DNA of 64,000 bases from Pseudomonas maioricensis (GTDB lineage Bacteria > Pseudomonadota > Gammaproteobacteria > Pseudomonadales > Pseudomonadaceae). Shown here piece by piece: positions 55,273-64,000 of the stretch. A program made the translations under genes and the position numbers. The stretch lies in assembly GCF_022790535.1 (NCBI RefSeq), contig NZ_LOHG01000001.1:499067-563066 (forward strand), read 5' to 3'. Below the pieces are notes generated by a model, which worked only from the letters and a program-made list of their open reading frames with translations, did not search any database and was not told the DNA's origin. Each line of letters starts with the position of its first letter. The stretch's first letter is position 1.

Positions 55273-56745
55273 TTAGAACACCGAAGCGTAATCACCCAAC
55301 TCAACCTGAACGGACTTGATCCGCGTGTACTGCGCCAGTGAACTGATGCCGTTTTCGCGACCAACGCCTGATTGCTTGTAGCCACCGACCGGCATTTTTG
55401 CGTCGGACTCGCCCCAGGCGTTGATCCAGCAAATGCCTGCTTCAAGCTGGTGAATCACACGATGCGCACGGTTCAGGTCTTTGGTGACGATGCCAGCAGC
55501 CAAGCCGAAATCAGTGTCGTTGGCGCGGCGAATGACTTCTTCTTCAGTGTCGTAACCGAGGATGCTCATCACCGGGCCGAAGATTTCTTCCTGGACGATT
55601 TTCATGTCGTCAGTGCAATCAGTGAAAACCGTTGGAGCGACATAAGCGCCCTTGGCCAGTTCACCTTCGGTCAGTCGCTCGCCACCGGCCAGCAGGCGTG
55701 CGCCTTGCTCTTTGCCGGATGCGATGTAGCCCAGTACGTTTTCCATGTGGGAGAAGCTGACCAGCGGGCCGAAATTGGTATTTTCGTCTTCCGGGTCGCC
55801 GACACGGATGCGCTTAACGCGCTCCAGGATTTTTGCTTCAAACGCGCTCTTCAACGCATTAGGTACGAACACGCGTGTGCCGTTGGTGCAGACCTGGCCG
55901 GAGCTGTAGAAGTTGGCCATCATCGCAACGTCGGCGGCGCGATCCAGATCGGCGTCGTCGAAGATGATCAGCGGTGATTTGCCGCCCAGCTCCATGGTCA
56001 CTTCTTTCAGGGACGAACCCGAAGCGCTGGCCATGACTTTCTTGCCGGTTTGCACGCCGCCGGTAAACGAGATCTTCTCGATGCGCGGGTGTTCGGTCAG
56101 CCAACTGCCGACTTCAGCGCCTGTGCCCGGCAGTACGTTGAACACGCCATCGGGCACGCCTGCTTCGGTGTAGATTTCAGCCAGCTTCAAGGTGGTCAGC
56201 GAAGTGACTTCACTTGGCTTGAAGATCATCGCGTTACCGGCAGCCAGTGCCGGAGCGGACTTCCACAGGGCGATCTGAATCGGGTAGTTCCACGCGCCGA
56301 TACCGGCAACTACACCCAGCGGCTCGCGGCGGGTGTAAACGAAGGAGGAGGTGCGCAGCGGAATCTGCTCGCCTTCGATGGCGGGTACCAGGCCTGCGTA
56401 GTATTCCAGTACGTCTGCACCGGTCACGATGTCGACGTATTTGGTTTCGGAGAAAGCTTTGCCGGTGTCCAGTGTTTCCAGTGCGGCCAGTTCATCGTTG
56501 CGTTCACGCAGGATGTCCACGGCACGGCGCAGGATGCGCGAGCGTTCCATGGCGGTCATTTCGGCCCAGATTTTCTGGCCCTTTTCGGCGCTGACTACGG
56601 CGCGTTCAACGTCTTCTTTGGAGGCACGCTGGACCTGAGCCAACAGCTCACCGTTGGCCGGGTTGATAGCGTCGAAGGTTGCATTGCTGGTGGCGTCTAC
56701 ATAGCCGCCGTGGATGTAAAGTTTTTGCTGTTCGAAACGGGCCAT
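55273..56745 (-). CDS. betB: betaine aldehyde dehydrogenase BetB
   Basis: A 490-residue NAD(P)+-dependent aldehyde dehydrogenase making glycine betaine. Visible: [32 protein letters not shown], catalytic Glu in [11 protein letters not shown] and catalytic Cys in [22 protein letters not shown] lies 5 bases before the ATG. It follows betI by 114 bases. Confidence 0.98.
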   Translation of the reverse strand: MARFEQQKLYIHGGYVDATSNATFDAINPANGELLAQVQRASKEDVERAVVSAEKGQKIWAEMTAMERSRILRRAVDILRERNDELAALETLDTGKAFSETKYVDIVTGADVLEYYAGLVPAIEGEQIPLRTSSFVYTRREPLGVVAGIGAWNYPIQIALWKSAPALAAGNAMIFKPSEVTSLTTLKLAEIYTEAGVPDGVFNVLPGTGAEVGSWLTEHPRIEKISFTGGVQTGKKVMASASGSSLKEVTMELGGKSPLIIFDDADLDRAADVAMMANFYSSGQVCTNGTRVFVPNALKSAFEAKILERVKRIRVGDPEDENTNFGPLVSFSHMENVLGYIASGKEQGARLLAGGERLTEGELAKGAYVAPTVFTDCTDDMKIVQEEIFGPVMSILGYDTEEEVIRRANDTDFGLAAGIVTKDLNRAHRVIHQLEAGICWINAWGESDAKMPVGGYKQSGVGRENGISSLAQYTRIKSVQVELGDYASVF

Positions 56746-56859
56746 AAAGTCCTCGCAAATTCAGAGTGGCTGGCGATGACTCGCGTCAGGTTGCCTTAGC
56801 AAATTGGGCAACATGGGGGCGTAGTCGTTCGGTGCTCGCCTCATCAAATGTGAAACGTT

Positions 56860-57453
56860 TCAGCTCACCGCTTTCGCCAGTTGGAAGTCCATGTATTCGT
56901 AGGCGATCTGCTGCGCCTGGTCGGTGTCGAACGCATCGCCCGACAGCGCGCCGCGCAGCCATAAACCGTCGATCAGTGCCGCAAGACCGCGGGCCGCGCT
57001 ACGCGCTTGCTCCGGTGCCAGTACACGGCGGAACTGACAGCACAGGTTCGAATACAGGCGGTGATCGTTGATCCGCTGCAGCCTGTGCAATGACGGGTGG
57101 TGCATGCTGGTAGCCCAGAAGGCCAGCCAGGTTTTCATCGCCGGGCCATTAACCTGACTGGCGTCGAAGTTGCCCTCGATGATCACTTGCAGATGCGCCC
57201 TGGGGCTGTCATCGGTGAGGGCCTGACGACGCTCGCGTACGGTCAGGATCAGGGCATTCATCAGGTGGCGCATGGTGGCTGCGATCAGGCCGTTCTTGTC
57301 CTGAAAGTAGTGGCTGATGATGCCGTTCGAGACACCTGCCAGACGAGCAATCAGCGCAATGCTGGCGTCGCCCATACCGACTTGATCGACCGCAGTAAGC
57401 GTGGCCTGGATCAACTGCTGGCGGCGGATGGGTTGCATACCGACCTTGGGCAT
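56860..57453 (-). CDS. betI: choline-responsive repressor BetI
   Basis: A 197-residue TetR-family regulator: N-terminal HTH in [20 protein letters not shown] and [18 protein letters not shown]-terminal ligand-binding domain with [18 protein letters not shown], the BetI hallmark. It represses bet genes until choline is present. A perfect palindrome (57524-57537) lies about 70 bases upstream of its ATG and is the probable operator. Confidence 0.97.
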   Translation of the reverse strand: MPKVGMQPIRRQQLIQATLTAVDQVGMGDASIALIARLAGVSNGIISHYFQDKNGLIAATMRHLMNALILTVRERRQALTDDSPRAHLQVIIEGNFDASQVNGPAMKTWLAFWATSMHHPSLHRLQRINDHRLYSNLCCQFRRVLAPEQARSAARGLAALIDGLWLRGALSGDAFDTDQAQQIAYEYMDFQLAKAVS

Positions 57454-57523
57454 TCGCTAAATCTCCTGATTCGCCTGACTGATCGCTCTGCCCAAAAAGG
57501 CTCGACCAGTCTAAAGATTTTTT

Positions 57524-57537
57524 ATTGAACGTTCAAT
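57524..57537. promoter_or_regulatory. BetI operator candidate ahead of betI
   Basis: Perfect 14-base palindrome ATTGAACGTTCAAT in an AT-rich setting (TTTTTT on the left, ATAAAAAA on the right), 71 bases upstream of the betI start. TetR-type repressors bind such palindromes. Confidence 0.7.
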
Positions 57538-57604
57538 CAATAAAAAATGATGGGCGTGCGGAAAGCCTTGTAAATGCACATGTGTGGGGCTATGAAATTC
57601 GGTT

Positions 57605-57701
57605 CCCTTGTGGGAGCAGAGCTTGCTCGCGATAAACGATAACGCGGTGTGTCTTCAAGCTGCGTCTCATGCATCGCGAGCAAGCTCTGCTCCCACAAGG
57701 G
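57605..57701. repeat. REPIN (GTGGGAGCAGAGCTTGCTCGCGAT type)
   Basis: Between the choV stop and the betI promoter region. Confidence 0.9.
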
Positions 57702-57703
57702 GC

Positions 57704-58882
57704 TTACCCTAGATTCTTGCCGAGCAACGCGTGATACAACTCGCTATCCCCCAATATCCCGACCACCTGGTTGCCATCCTGCAGCACCAGCTTGTTACCC
57801 GTCTGATAACGAATCTGCAGGGCGTCGCGCATGCCGATATTGGAGTGCACCAGGGTCGGCTTGCGGTCCAGCGTGTCCATCGGTTGGCCCGGCGTCCAGT
57901 TTTGCAGGTCGAGTTGACCGGCACCCTGGCGTGCTCCTTTGATGGTGTTGCCTTCGGCCAGATCGAGCCATGAGTCTGCACCCGGGTCCAGACACACCGA
58001 ACCATTCACTTTGGTGCAGTTGTCCAGTGTGCGCATCAGGCTGCGGCCGCACAGCACATTGAGCGGGTTGGTATGTGCGACGAAGGTACGCACATACTCA
58101 TCGGCGGGGTTGAGCACAATCTGTTCCGGCACGCTGTACTGCACGATGCGACCGTCTTTCATGATCGCAATCCGGCTGCCCAGCTTCAGCGCTTCGTCCA
58201 GGTCGTGGCTGACGAACACGATGGTTTTATTCAGCTTGCTCTGCAGGTCCAGCAGTTCATCCTGCAAACCCTGGCGGATCAACGGGTCAAGTGCCGAGAA
58301 GGGTTCATCCATCAACAGAATGTCGGCGTCCATGGCCAATGCCCGAGCCAGACCGACGCGCTGTTGCATGCCGCCGGATAGCTCATCGGGCTTCTTGTTG
58401 CGCCACTGAGTCAGGCCGACCAGTTGGAGCTTTTCATCCACCAGCTTGCGGCGTTCTTTCTCGGGGCGGCCCTGCATTTCCAAGCCAAAGCTGATGTTCT
58501 CGCGCACGGTCAGCCAAGGCATCAGGGCGAATTTCTGGAACACCATGGCGATGCGTTTGGTACGCATCAGTTTCAGCTCGGCCGGGGTGCAATTGGCGAT
58601 ATTGATCTGTGAGCCTTCGTGCTCGACATAGAGCGCGCCACGGCTAACCGTGTTGAGGCCGTTGATGCAGCGCAGCAGGCTGGACTTGCCCGAACCGGAC
58701 AGGCCCATCAGTACACAGATTTCGCCTTTCTCGATGTCCAGACTGGCTTTTTCGACACCGACGATCTGGCCGGTTTTCTTCAGGATCTGATCACGGGTCA
58801 AGCCTTCATCAAGCAGCTTGAGTGCTTCGCGAGGATCATTGGCAAAGATGACGTCGACGTTATCGAACTTGATAATGCTCAT
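57704..58882 (-). CDS. choV: choline ABC importer, ATP-binding subunit ChoV
   Basis: A 392-residue ATPase of the OpuA/ProV class. Walker A GLSGSGKSSLLRC, signature ELSGGMQQRVGLA, Walker B ILLMDEPFSALD, then a CBS-like C-terminal regulatory part (residues ~270-392). It energises choline uptake. The ATG overlaps the choW stop by 4 bases. It is the last gene of choXWV; a REP palindrome follows. Confidence 0.95.
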   Translation of the reverse strand: MSIIKFDNVDVIFANDPREALKLLDEGLTRDQILKKTGQIVGVEKASLDIEKGEICVLMGLSGSGKSSLLRCINGLNTVSRGALYVEHEGSQINIANCTPAELKLMRTKRIAMVFQKFALMPWLTVRENISFGLEMQGRPEKERRKLVDEKLQLVGLTQWRNKKPDELSGGMQQRVGLARALAMDADILLMDEPFSALDPLIRQGLQDELLDLQSKLNKTIVFVSHDLDEALKLGSRIAIMKDGRIVQYSVPEQIVLNPADEYVRTFVAHTNPLNVLCGRSLMRTLDNCTKVNGSVCLDPGADSWLDLAEGNTIKGARQGAGQLDLQNWTPGQPMDTLDRKPTLVHSNIGMRDALQIRYQTGNKLVLQDGNQVVGILGDSELYHALLGKNLG

Positions 58883-59724
58883 GCGTCAGCCCTCACTTTG
58901 GTTTCGGGTTGTTTGCAGATACGGTCGAGCATGATTGCCAGCAATACGATCGCCAGGCCTGCTTCGAAGCCTTGGGAAATGTCAGCAGTGTTCAATGCGT
59001 TAACCACGGGTTTGCCCAAGCCATCGGCGCCCACCAGTGCGGCAATCACCACCATCGACAACGACAGCATGATGCACTGGGTAATACCGGCAGCGATGCT
59101 CGGCATGGCGTAGGGCAGCTCGATTCGGGTCAGCAGTTGACGACGCGATGAGCCAAAGGCTTTACCGGCATCGAGCAATTCATGGGGAACATCACGGATA
59201 CCCAGATACGTCAGCCGGATCGGCGCAGCAATGGCGAAGACCACCGTTGAAATCAGGCCGGGCACCACGCCCAGGCCGAACAGCGTCAGGGTAGGGATCA
59301 GGTAAACAAAGGTCGGTACGGTTTGCATCAAGTCCAGCACCGGGCGCATCACGGTGTAGAACATCGGTTTGTGGGCGGCAACAATGCCCAGCGGCACACC
59401 GATGATGACGCAGACGAAGGTCGCGAACAGCACTTGTGCCAGGGTCTCCAGGGTTTGATCCCAGTAGCCCAGATTGAGGATCAGCAGAAACGACGCGACG
59501 ACGAACGCAGTCAGGCCCCATTTGCGCTGGATGAAATGCGCGAGCAGAGCGATCAGGCCGATCAGCACGAAGGGGTTGAACCAAGTCAGCGCAAACGTCA
59601 GGCCGTGGATCATGGTTTCAAGCGATGACGCGATTGCATCGAAAGTGCTGGCGCCGTGTTGGGTCAGCCAGTCTACGAAGGCCGCGATGTACTCGCCTAA
59701 GGGAATTTTATGATCTGTCAGCAT
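58879..59724 (-). CDS. choW: choline ABC importer, permease subunit ChoW
   Basis: A 281-residue membrane subunit with about seven helices and the permease-ATPase contact loop DVPHELLDAGKAFGSSRRQL (EAA-like loop, residues ~177-196). The N-terminal helix IHGLTFALTWFNPFVLIGL and the sequence TVPTFVYLIPTLTLFG are typical of ProW/OpuAB-type permeases. Confidence 0.95.
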   Translation of the reverse strand: MLTDHKIPLGEYIAAFVDWLTQHGASTFDAIASSLETMIHGLTFALTWFNPFVLIGLIALLAHFIQRKWGLTAFVVASFLLILNLGYWDQTLETLAQVLFATFVCVIIGVPLGIVAAHKPMFYTVMRPVLDLMQTVPTFVYLIPTLTLFGLGVVPGLISTVVFAIAAPIRLTYLGIRDVPHELLDAGKAFGSSRRQLLTRIELPYAMPSIAAGITQCIMLSLSMVVIAALVGADGLGKPVVNALNTADISQGFEAGLAIVLLAIMLDRICKQPETKVRADA

Positions 59725-59791
59725 GGTATCGATTGTCCGCTTGCGGGAGAAAAGGGGGACAACAGGCGGGCGTACCCGCCTGCTTGTCTGC

Positions 59792-60739
59792 TTACTTCGT
59801 CAGCTTGGCTTTTACTGCCTCCAGGCCAGGTTTGCCATCAATGGTGGTGACGCCTGCGAGCCAGGTGTCGAGCACTTGCGGGTTGGCTTTGAGCCAGGCT
59901 TTGGCGGCAGCGTCAGGCTTCTGCTTGTCGTCCAGAACCTTGCCCATCAACGTGCTTTCCATGTCGAGGGTGAACGACAGGTTTTTCAGCAGTTGGCCCA
60001 CGTTGCTACATTCCTGGGCATAGCCTTTACGGGTGTTGGTGAAGATGGTGGCCTGACCGAAGTTAGGACCGAAGAAGTCATCGCCGCCCGTCAGGTATTG
60101 CATCTTGAAGCGGGTGTTCATTGGATGCGGTTCCCAGCCCAGGAACACCACATCGGACTTGCGACGCTGAGCACGATCAACCTGAGAGAGCATGCCCGCT
60201 TCGCTGGATTCGACGACTTTGAAGCCGGCGTCTTTCAGGCCGAAAGCGTTCTTGTCGATCATGCTCTGGATCAGGCGGTTGCCGTCGTTACCCGGCTCGA
60301 TGCCGTAGATTTTGCCGTCCAGTTCCTTCTTGAACTTGGCGATGTCGGCGAAATCTTTCAGGCCCTTGTCATAGAGCACCTGAGGAACGGCCAGGGTGTA
60401 TTTGGCGTTTTCCAGGTTGGCGCGGATGGTCTCGACAGTGCCTGCGTCACGATACGGCTTGATGTCGTTTTCCATGGTCGGCATCCAGTTGCCAAGGAAC
60501 ACGTCCATGTTCTTGCCGTCGGCCAGAGACTTGTAAGTGACTGGCACGGAAATCATCGTGGTTTTGGTTTTGTAGCCGAGGGATTCAAGAACGGCGCTGG
60601 TGACGGCGGTGGTGACAGTGATGTCTGTCCAGCCGACATCCGAAAAGTTGACCGTGCTGCACTGCTCAGGCTCAGCGGCCTGTGCCAGCATCGGTAAGCC
60701 CAGCGCAACAGCCAGTAGCAACGATTTAGAACCTTTCAT
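59792..60739 (-). CDS. choX: choline ABC importer, periplasmic binding protein ChoX
   Basis: A 315-residue precursor; signal SLLLAVALGLPMLAQA ends before AEPEQCSTVNFSDVGWTDIT. The type II binding fold of OpuAC/ChoX is evident (VFLGNWMPTMENDIKPY, NPQVLDTWLAGVTTIDGKPG), with the aromatic residues that box the quaternary ammonium. ATG 60739 has AAGGGAG upstream; the longer frame upstream is non-coding. First gene of choXWV. Confidence 0.95.
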   Translation of the reverse strand: MKGSKSLLLAVALGLPMLAQAAEPEQCSTVNFSDVGWTDITVTTAVTSAVLESLGYKTKTTMISVPVTYKSLADGKNMDVFLGNWMPTMENDIKPYRDAGTVETIRANLENAKYTLAVPQVLYDKGLKDFADIAKFKKELDGKIYGIEPGNDGNRLIQSMIDKNAFGLKDAGFKVVESSEAGMLSQVDRAQRRKSDVVFLGWEPHPMNTRFKMQYLTGGDDFFGPNFGQATIFTNTRKGYAQECSNVGQLLKNLSFTLDMESTLMGKVLDDKQKPDAAAKAWLKANPQVLDTWLAGVTTIDGKPGLEAVKAKLTK

Positions 60740-60901
60740 TAGCGGACTCCCTTGGTGTTTTTTTCTCGCTATCAGCTTCGCAAGCTGACGCGGTTGGTGT
60801 TTTTTTGGCTGAAGTACAAGGCGTTTGATCAAGGCTCTTCCACTGCGCTGGCGAACGAGTCGATACGGATCATGTAACAGCAAAAATCAAACGCCTACAG
60901 G

Positions 60902-60938
60902 GGGCGTCGTAACCAGTACACAGGGCGTCGTATCCAGT
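60902..60938. promoter_or_regulatory. tandem direct repeat upstream of choX, activator-site candidate
   Basis: GGGCGTCGTAACCAGT (60902-60917) and GGGCGTCGTATCCAGT (60923-60938) differ by one base and are spaced 21 bases start to start, two helical turns, about 165-200 bases upstream of the choX ATG. Direct repeats with such phasing are usual for AraC-family dimers; GbdR, encoded next door, is the obvious candidate. Confidence 0.5.
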
Positions 60939-61245
60939 GTTGGTGACGTCGCTTACAGGTTTTTTCCATGCCGTAAGCCTGCTTTTGCTGCGCGAACGCG
61001 GCAAAAAACGGCATAAGCCATCATTCCGCGACTCTATGAATCGCAGATGACGCAGGCGGGGATGTGCGTGTCGTTACGGGATGCCACAGGCCCTGCAAAA
61101 GCCTGATGATGCGTACATCCACGGCGGGTAACAGCAAGAGCGTAGCAGCTGCGGCAGCGCTAGCCGTTGCCCCTTAACCACTCGTCACGGTGGTTTTGGA
61201 TGGTCATTTGGGTGTTATGTTCCCTGATCAAGGCTTATGAGCCGT

Positions 61246-61318
61246 TGCAGGAGCTGCCGAAAGCTGCGAAACAGGTGTCGGCATGCAATCCATTCGCAGC
61301 CTTCGGCAGCTCCTGCAA
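61246..61318. repeat. REPIN (TTGCAGGAGCTGCCGAAAGCTGCGA type)
   Basis: In the choX-gbdR intergenic region; outer bases TTGCAGG instead of CTGTAGG. Confidence 0.87.
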
Positions 61319-61619
61319 AGGCATACGATGGGGGTGGTTTGGAAGGTGCGCACTTATTGACCATCCCCTCGAATTACCGCCACCTTTTGGCGCGAAAGCC
61401 AGTGTATGTGGCGCAATGCTACGACCGTAGGCACTCGAATCCTGATCGTTCGTGCATTGAGTGACATCCAGATACAACGCCTGGTTTATCCCTTCACACA
61501 AGTGCTACCGAATTGCTCACCCACCCGACACAGCACGGGCCGCAACACGTGCAGACGTCGCTAATCGACAACTCGGGTCGCTGCTGACTAGACGCATCGC
61601 GACGTCGTTTTCAGGGGTT

Positions 61620-61637
61620 ATTGAATGAGCATTCAAT
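61620..61637. promoter_or_regulatory. palindrome ahead of gbdR, BetI-like site
   Basis: ATTGAATG-AG-CATTCAAT is a perfect 18-base palindrome, 109 bases upstream of the gbdR ATG. Its ATTGAA and TTCAAT half-sites are identical to those of the betI palindrome, but their gap is 6 rather than 2 bases. Confidence 0.5.
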
Positions 61638-61745
61638 TTTAGGCATGGCATTTGCGTTGTCATCACAAAGCCCTGCTTCGTATGGGGCAATAACAAGAGC
61701 CTCCGCCTGAGGCCTCCCAACCGCTTTGTGTGAGGAGATACTGTG

Positions 61746-62849
61746 ATGACTTCGTTCAACTCCGGGGCCCAACCCCAGAATCGCGCACCACAATCCATTG
61801 GCTTTCTGCTGCTGGATAACTTCACTCTGATATCTCTCGCATCAGCGGTTGAACCTCTGCGTATGGCTAATCAGCTGTCGGGCCGCGAGTTGTATCGCTG
61901 GACCACACTGAGTGCCGACGGCGGCCAGATCTGGGCCAGCGACGGTCTGCAGATCACGCCGGATGCGGCCATGCACAAGACGCCGGAATTGGACACTGTG
62001 ATTGTCTGTGGCGGCGTTGGCATTCAACGCACAGTGACCCGTGAACACGTCAGCTGGCTGCAAAGCCAGGCGCGTCAGTCGCGTCGGCTTGGTGCGGTCT
62101 GCACCGGCAGTTGGGCGCTGGCCTGCGCCGGTTTGCTGGATGGCTTTGATTGCAGCGTGCACTGGGAATGTCTGGCCTCGATGCAGGAAGCTTTCCCCCG
62201 TGTCGCCATGAGCACCCGCTTGTTCACTCTGGACCGCAACCGCTTCACCAGCTCCGGTGGCACCGCGCCACTGGACATGATGCTGCACCTGATCAGCCGT
62301 GATCACGGGCGTGAACTGTCGGCCGCGATTTCGGAAATGTTCGTCTACGAACGCATTCGTAATGAACAGGATCACCAGCGAGTGCCGCTCAAGCACATGC
62401 TTGGCACCAATCAGCCGAAGCTGCAGGAAATTGTTGCACTGATGGAAGCCAACCTTGAAGAGCCGATCGACCTGGATGAACTGGCGGTTTATGTCGCTGT
62501 TTCCCGTCGTCAGTTGGAGAGGCTGTTCCAGAAATACCTGCACTGTTCGCCGTCGCGCTACTACCTCAAGTTGCGCCTGATCCGTGCCCGGCAATTGCTC
62601 AAACAAACGCCGATGTCGATCATTGAAGTTGCCTCGGTGTGCGGTTTTGTGTCTACCCCGCACTTTTCCAAGTGCTATCGCGAATACTTCGGCATCCCGC
62701 CGCGTGACGAGCGCGTAGGCTCCAATACCACCCAGCAAGTGGCGATGATGCCTATCCCGCAAGCGATGGTTCTGGCACCGCTGTCTGGACCGCTGTCGGC
62801 GTTGAGCCAGGCGCGTAATGAGTCAACGTTTGCGAGTGTGCGGCTGTAA
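61746..62849 (+). CDS. gbdR: glycine-betaine/dimethylglycine-responsive activator GbdR (GlxA/AraC family)
   Basis: A 367-residue regulator: N-terminal DJ-1/PfpI-like domain (IGFLLLDNFTLISLASAVEP to ~residue 200, with GAVCTGSWALACAGLLDG) and C-terminal AraC DNA-binding domain (IDLDELAVYVAVSRRQLERL, then VASVCGFVSTPHFSKCYREY and FGIPPRDER). It activates genes for betaine catabolism and choline uptake in Pseudomonas. ATG 61746 is preferred to the GTG just before it, with GAGGAGA upstream. Placement beside the cho-bet genes supports the name. Confidence 0.93.
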   Translation: MTSFNSGAQPQNRAPQSIGFLLLDNFTLISLASAVEPLRMANQLSGRELYRWTTLSADGGQIWASDGLQITPDAAMHKTPELDTVIVCGGVGIQRTVTREHVSWLQSQARQSRRLGAVCTGSWALACAGLLDGFDCSVHWECLASMQEAFPRVAMSTRLFTLDRNRFTSSGGTAPLDMMLHLISRDHGRELSAAISEMFVYERIRNEQDHQRVPLKHMLGTNQPKLQEIVALMEANLEEPIDLDELAVYVAVSRRQLERLFQKYLHCSPSRYYLKLRLIRARQLLKQTPMSIIEVASVCGFVSTPHFSKCYREYFGIPPRDERVGSNTTQQVAMMPIPQAMVLAPLSGPLSALSQARNESTFASVRL

Positions 62850-63125
62850 AGCAAGTACATCATCTTAGGTCGTGGGACCGGCTTCAGTCTGGAAGAAGCC
62901 GGTTGACCGCCATCAACTCTGCGTTGTGATATACGCCTTCCTGGCTCCAGCCAGCTTCCCCATCCCTCCCTTGAAGCCTCCCTCCTTTCGCTATATCTCT
63001 GCACCGTCCCTATCGTGATTGATACTTAGACGACCTTATTGCTCGGGCGCACCATAGGCTCACCGTATGACGGTCGTAAGTTAATCAGCAGCTCAGGGAG
63101 TGAGTGGGGCAGACAGGAGGTCGTA

Positions 63126-64000
63126 ATGAACAGAATGTGGACAGTGGGATTGTTTGCAACAAGTCTGATGGCTTGTTCGACAGGCCCTGCACCGGTGAGC
63201 GGGCCCTCACAACTTTCTCGTGCAGGTGTGGCAGATCAGGCATTGGTCGATAAGCTGAACCTGCGTTATCAGAATACGATTGAGCAGTGTACCGAGGGCA
63301 CACCCGCTTATTACTGCTCGGGTGTCATGCTGCGGGTTTCAACTTACAATGCCAGTTATCCGTTCTGGACTCATAGTCCGCCTGCTGCTGCCTTAGGCTC
63401 AGTGACGTTCTCCTATATTCGTCGTGATATTGGAAGCAACGGCTCAGACCTTGGCAGTGGTTTTATCTTCAGCGATCAGGAAACATCGCTGGCCGAAAAC
63501 AAAGCGCCCATAGTCCGATGCATTTATCCGTTTATGGCTGGAACACAGAATGCAGGGCGTCCTGGATCTGGCTGTGGCTTTGCAGCAACAAGCGCGCGGC
63601 AGGAAACGGACCTCAGTACGTGCGCAACATTGGCAACGCCTGCTGTTACCGCGCCGCTCTGGCTGGAAAACTTTCGCCGTTTCGGCTCTGACATTTATAA
63701 GCAGTGTTCGTTGAGTTCACTGGTCGCTAGCCAATTCAAAGCCAGCCTTGACGCGCATAACGGTGTTGACGCGGCACATACGGCCACCCGCAATGAACTA
63801 CTGATTGCCACTTGGCGAGAAGATACGCCCGAGCAGTTGCCGATTGAGGCTTTTTTCTACAATGCTGCGACGGGAGGCATGTTGAACGCGCAGTCCTTGC
63901 GCCATGCCTATTATCTGAAAACATCGCAAAAGCTGCCCATTGTCAGGGTTAACTTTGCTGCTGCTGACAAAAATATATTTACCTGGAATAGCGCTGATCA
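63126..64000 (+). CDS. secreted lipoprotein, halovibrin (HvnC)-like, cut by window edge
   Basis: The frame is open from ATG 63126 (GGAGG 6-10 bases upstream) to the window end, 291 codons. The signal ends in the lipobox SLMAC, so Cys17 would be lipidated. The mature part is cysteine-rich (CTEGTPAYYCSGVMLRVSTY, VRCIYPF, GSGCGF, STCATLA, KQCSL), implying disulfides, as in exported enzymes. The opening LNLRYQNTIEQC...YYCSGV recalls Pseudomonas halovibrin HvnC-type proteins; this is memory-based and unsure. The gene stands 276 bases downstream of gbdR. Confidence 0.75.
   Translation, partial: MNRMWTVGLFATSLMACSTGPAPVSGPSQLSRAGVADQALVDKLNLRYQNTIEQCTEGTPAYYCSGVMLRVSTYNASYPFWTHSPPAAALGSVTFSYIRRDIGSNGSDLGSGFIFSDQETSLAENKAPIVRCIYPFMAGTQNAGRPGSGCGFAATSARQETDLSTCATLATPAVTAPLWLENFRRFGSDIYKQCSLSSLVASQFKASLDAHNGVDAAHTATRNELLIATWREDTPEQLPIEAFFYNAATGGMLNAQSLRHAYYLKTSQKLPIVRVNFAAADKNIFTWNSAD

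Larger units (their letters stand above)
60740..61745. other. 1-kb divergent control region between choX and gbdR
   Basis: No gene is credible here. From left: a leader of choX; a 16-base direct repeat (60902-60917 and 60923-60938); a hairpin-prone stretch TTTTTTCC...GCCGTAAGCC near 60959-61015 with GCGGCAAAAAACGGCATAAG; a REPIN (61246-61318); and a perfect 18-base palindrome (61620-61637) ahead of gbdR. The rest shows nothing I can name. Confidence 0.6.

Noticed and set aside
53194..55341. Long open frame antisense to betA (715 codons)
   Set aside because: Starts in a REP palindrome, mirrors the betA codons and has no protein family features.

Overview
The window reads as a chromosomal segment of a fluorescent-group Pseudomonas. 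It is GC-rich and tightly packed. It carries typical Pseudomonas genes (PutA/PutP, BetIBA, ChoXWV, GbdR, SelO, DbpA, ElaA, TrxC) and about twenty REP/REPIN-type palindromes of the 'GTAGGAGCTGCCGAAGGCTGCGA' and 'GTGGGAGC..GCTTGC..GCGATAA' kinds seen in P. fluorescens-like genomes. I see no tRNA, rRNA, CRISPR array, integrase or transposase. All species-level statements are inference from gene content.

Bases 1-15566 (minus strand, running off the left edge) hold a nearly unbroken 17-gene operon for an aryl-polyene/xanthomonadin-like pigment lipid. In transcription order it encodes: a ketosynthase-like chain-length factor, a lysophospholipid-type acyltransferase, two acyl carrier proteins, a small membrane protein, an AMP-ligase fused to a hot-dog dehydratase, a family 2 glycosyltransferase, a second LpxL-like acyltransferase, an aromatic amino acid/histidine ammonia-lyase, a 4HBT thioesterase, a LolA-like carrier, an MMPL/RND exporter, a CPA2-type antiporter-like protein, a flavin-dependent halogenase-like enzyme, a SAM methyltransferase, a DUF3261 lipoprotein and a 3-ketoacyl-ACP synthase (cut by the edge). 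The inferred logic is: ammonia-lyase makes an aryl acid, the ligase loads it on an ACP, type II FAS/PKS enzymes extend it, tailoring enzymes halogenate/methylate/glycosylate it, acyltransferases fix it to lipid, and LolA/MMPL/lipoprotein move it to the outer membrane.

Bases 15843-21710 hold single genes: an orphan ParA ATPase, an orphan PAAR protein, thioredoxin 2, an Asp/Glu racemase, two unknown proteins (one secreted, one with a Ser/Thr-rich effector-like N-terminus) and SelO. Bases 21884-29214 carry a large MscS-family channel, the NhaP2 antiporter and a long acyl-CoA dehydrogenase. Bases 29567-31446 carry a small Pseudomonas-specific protein behind a strongly folded leader RNA candidate, then a delta-60-repeat beta-propeller protein.

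Bases 31714-37614 are the divergent putA/putP proline module with four GTTGCA-type PutA operator sites. Bases 37744-52987 are accessory and housekeeping singles: PL7 alginate lyase, a REC-PAS-GGDEF-EAL protein, YgjP-like metallopeptidase, winged-helix protein, ElaA, an amino-acid-binding-type periplasmic protein, YccS-like FUSC protein, a YhiN-like flavoprotein, DbpA, an MdtD-like exporter and a TldD/PmbA pair. Bases 53374-62849 are a complete choline-to-glycine-betaine module: choXWV importer, betIBA oxidation operon, and the GlxA/AraC-type activator gbdR. Perfect ATTGAA..TTCAAT palindromes lie ahead of both betI and gbdR. The right edge cuts a gene for a secreted halovibrin-like lipoprotein.
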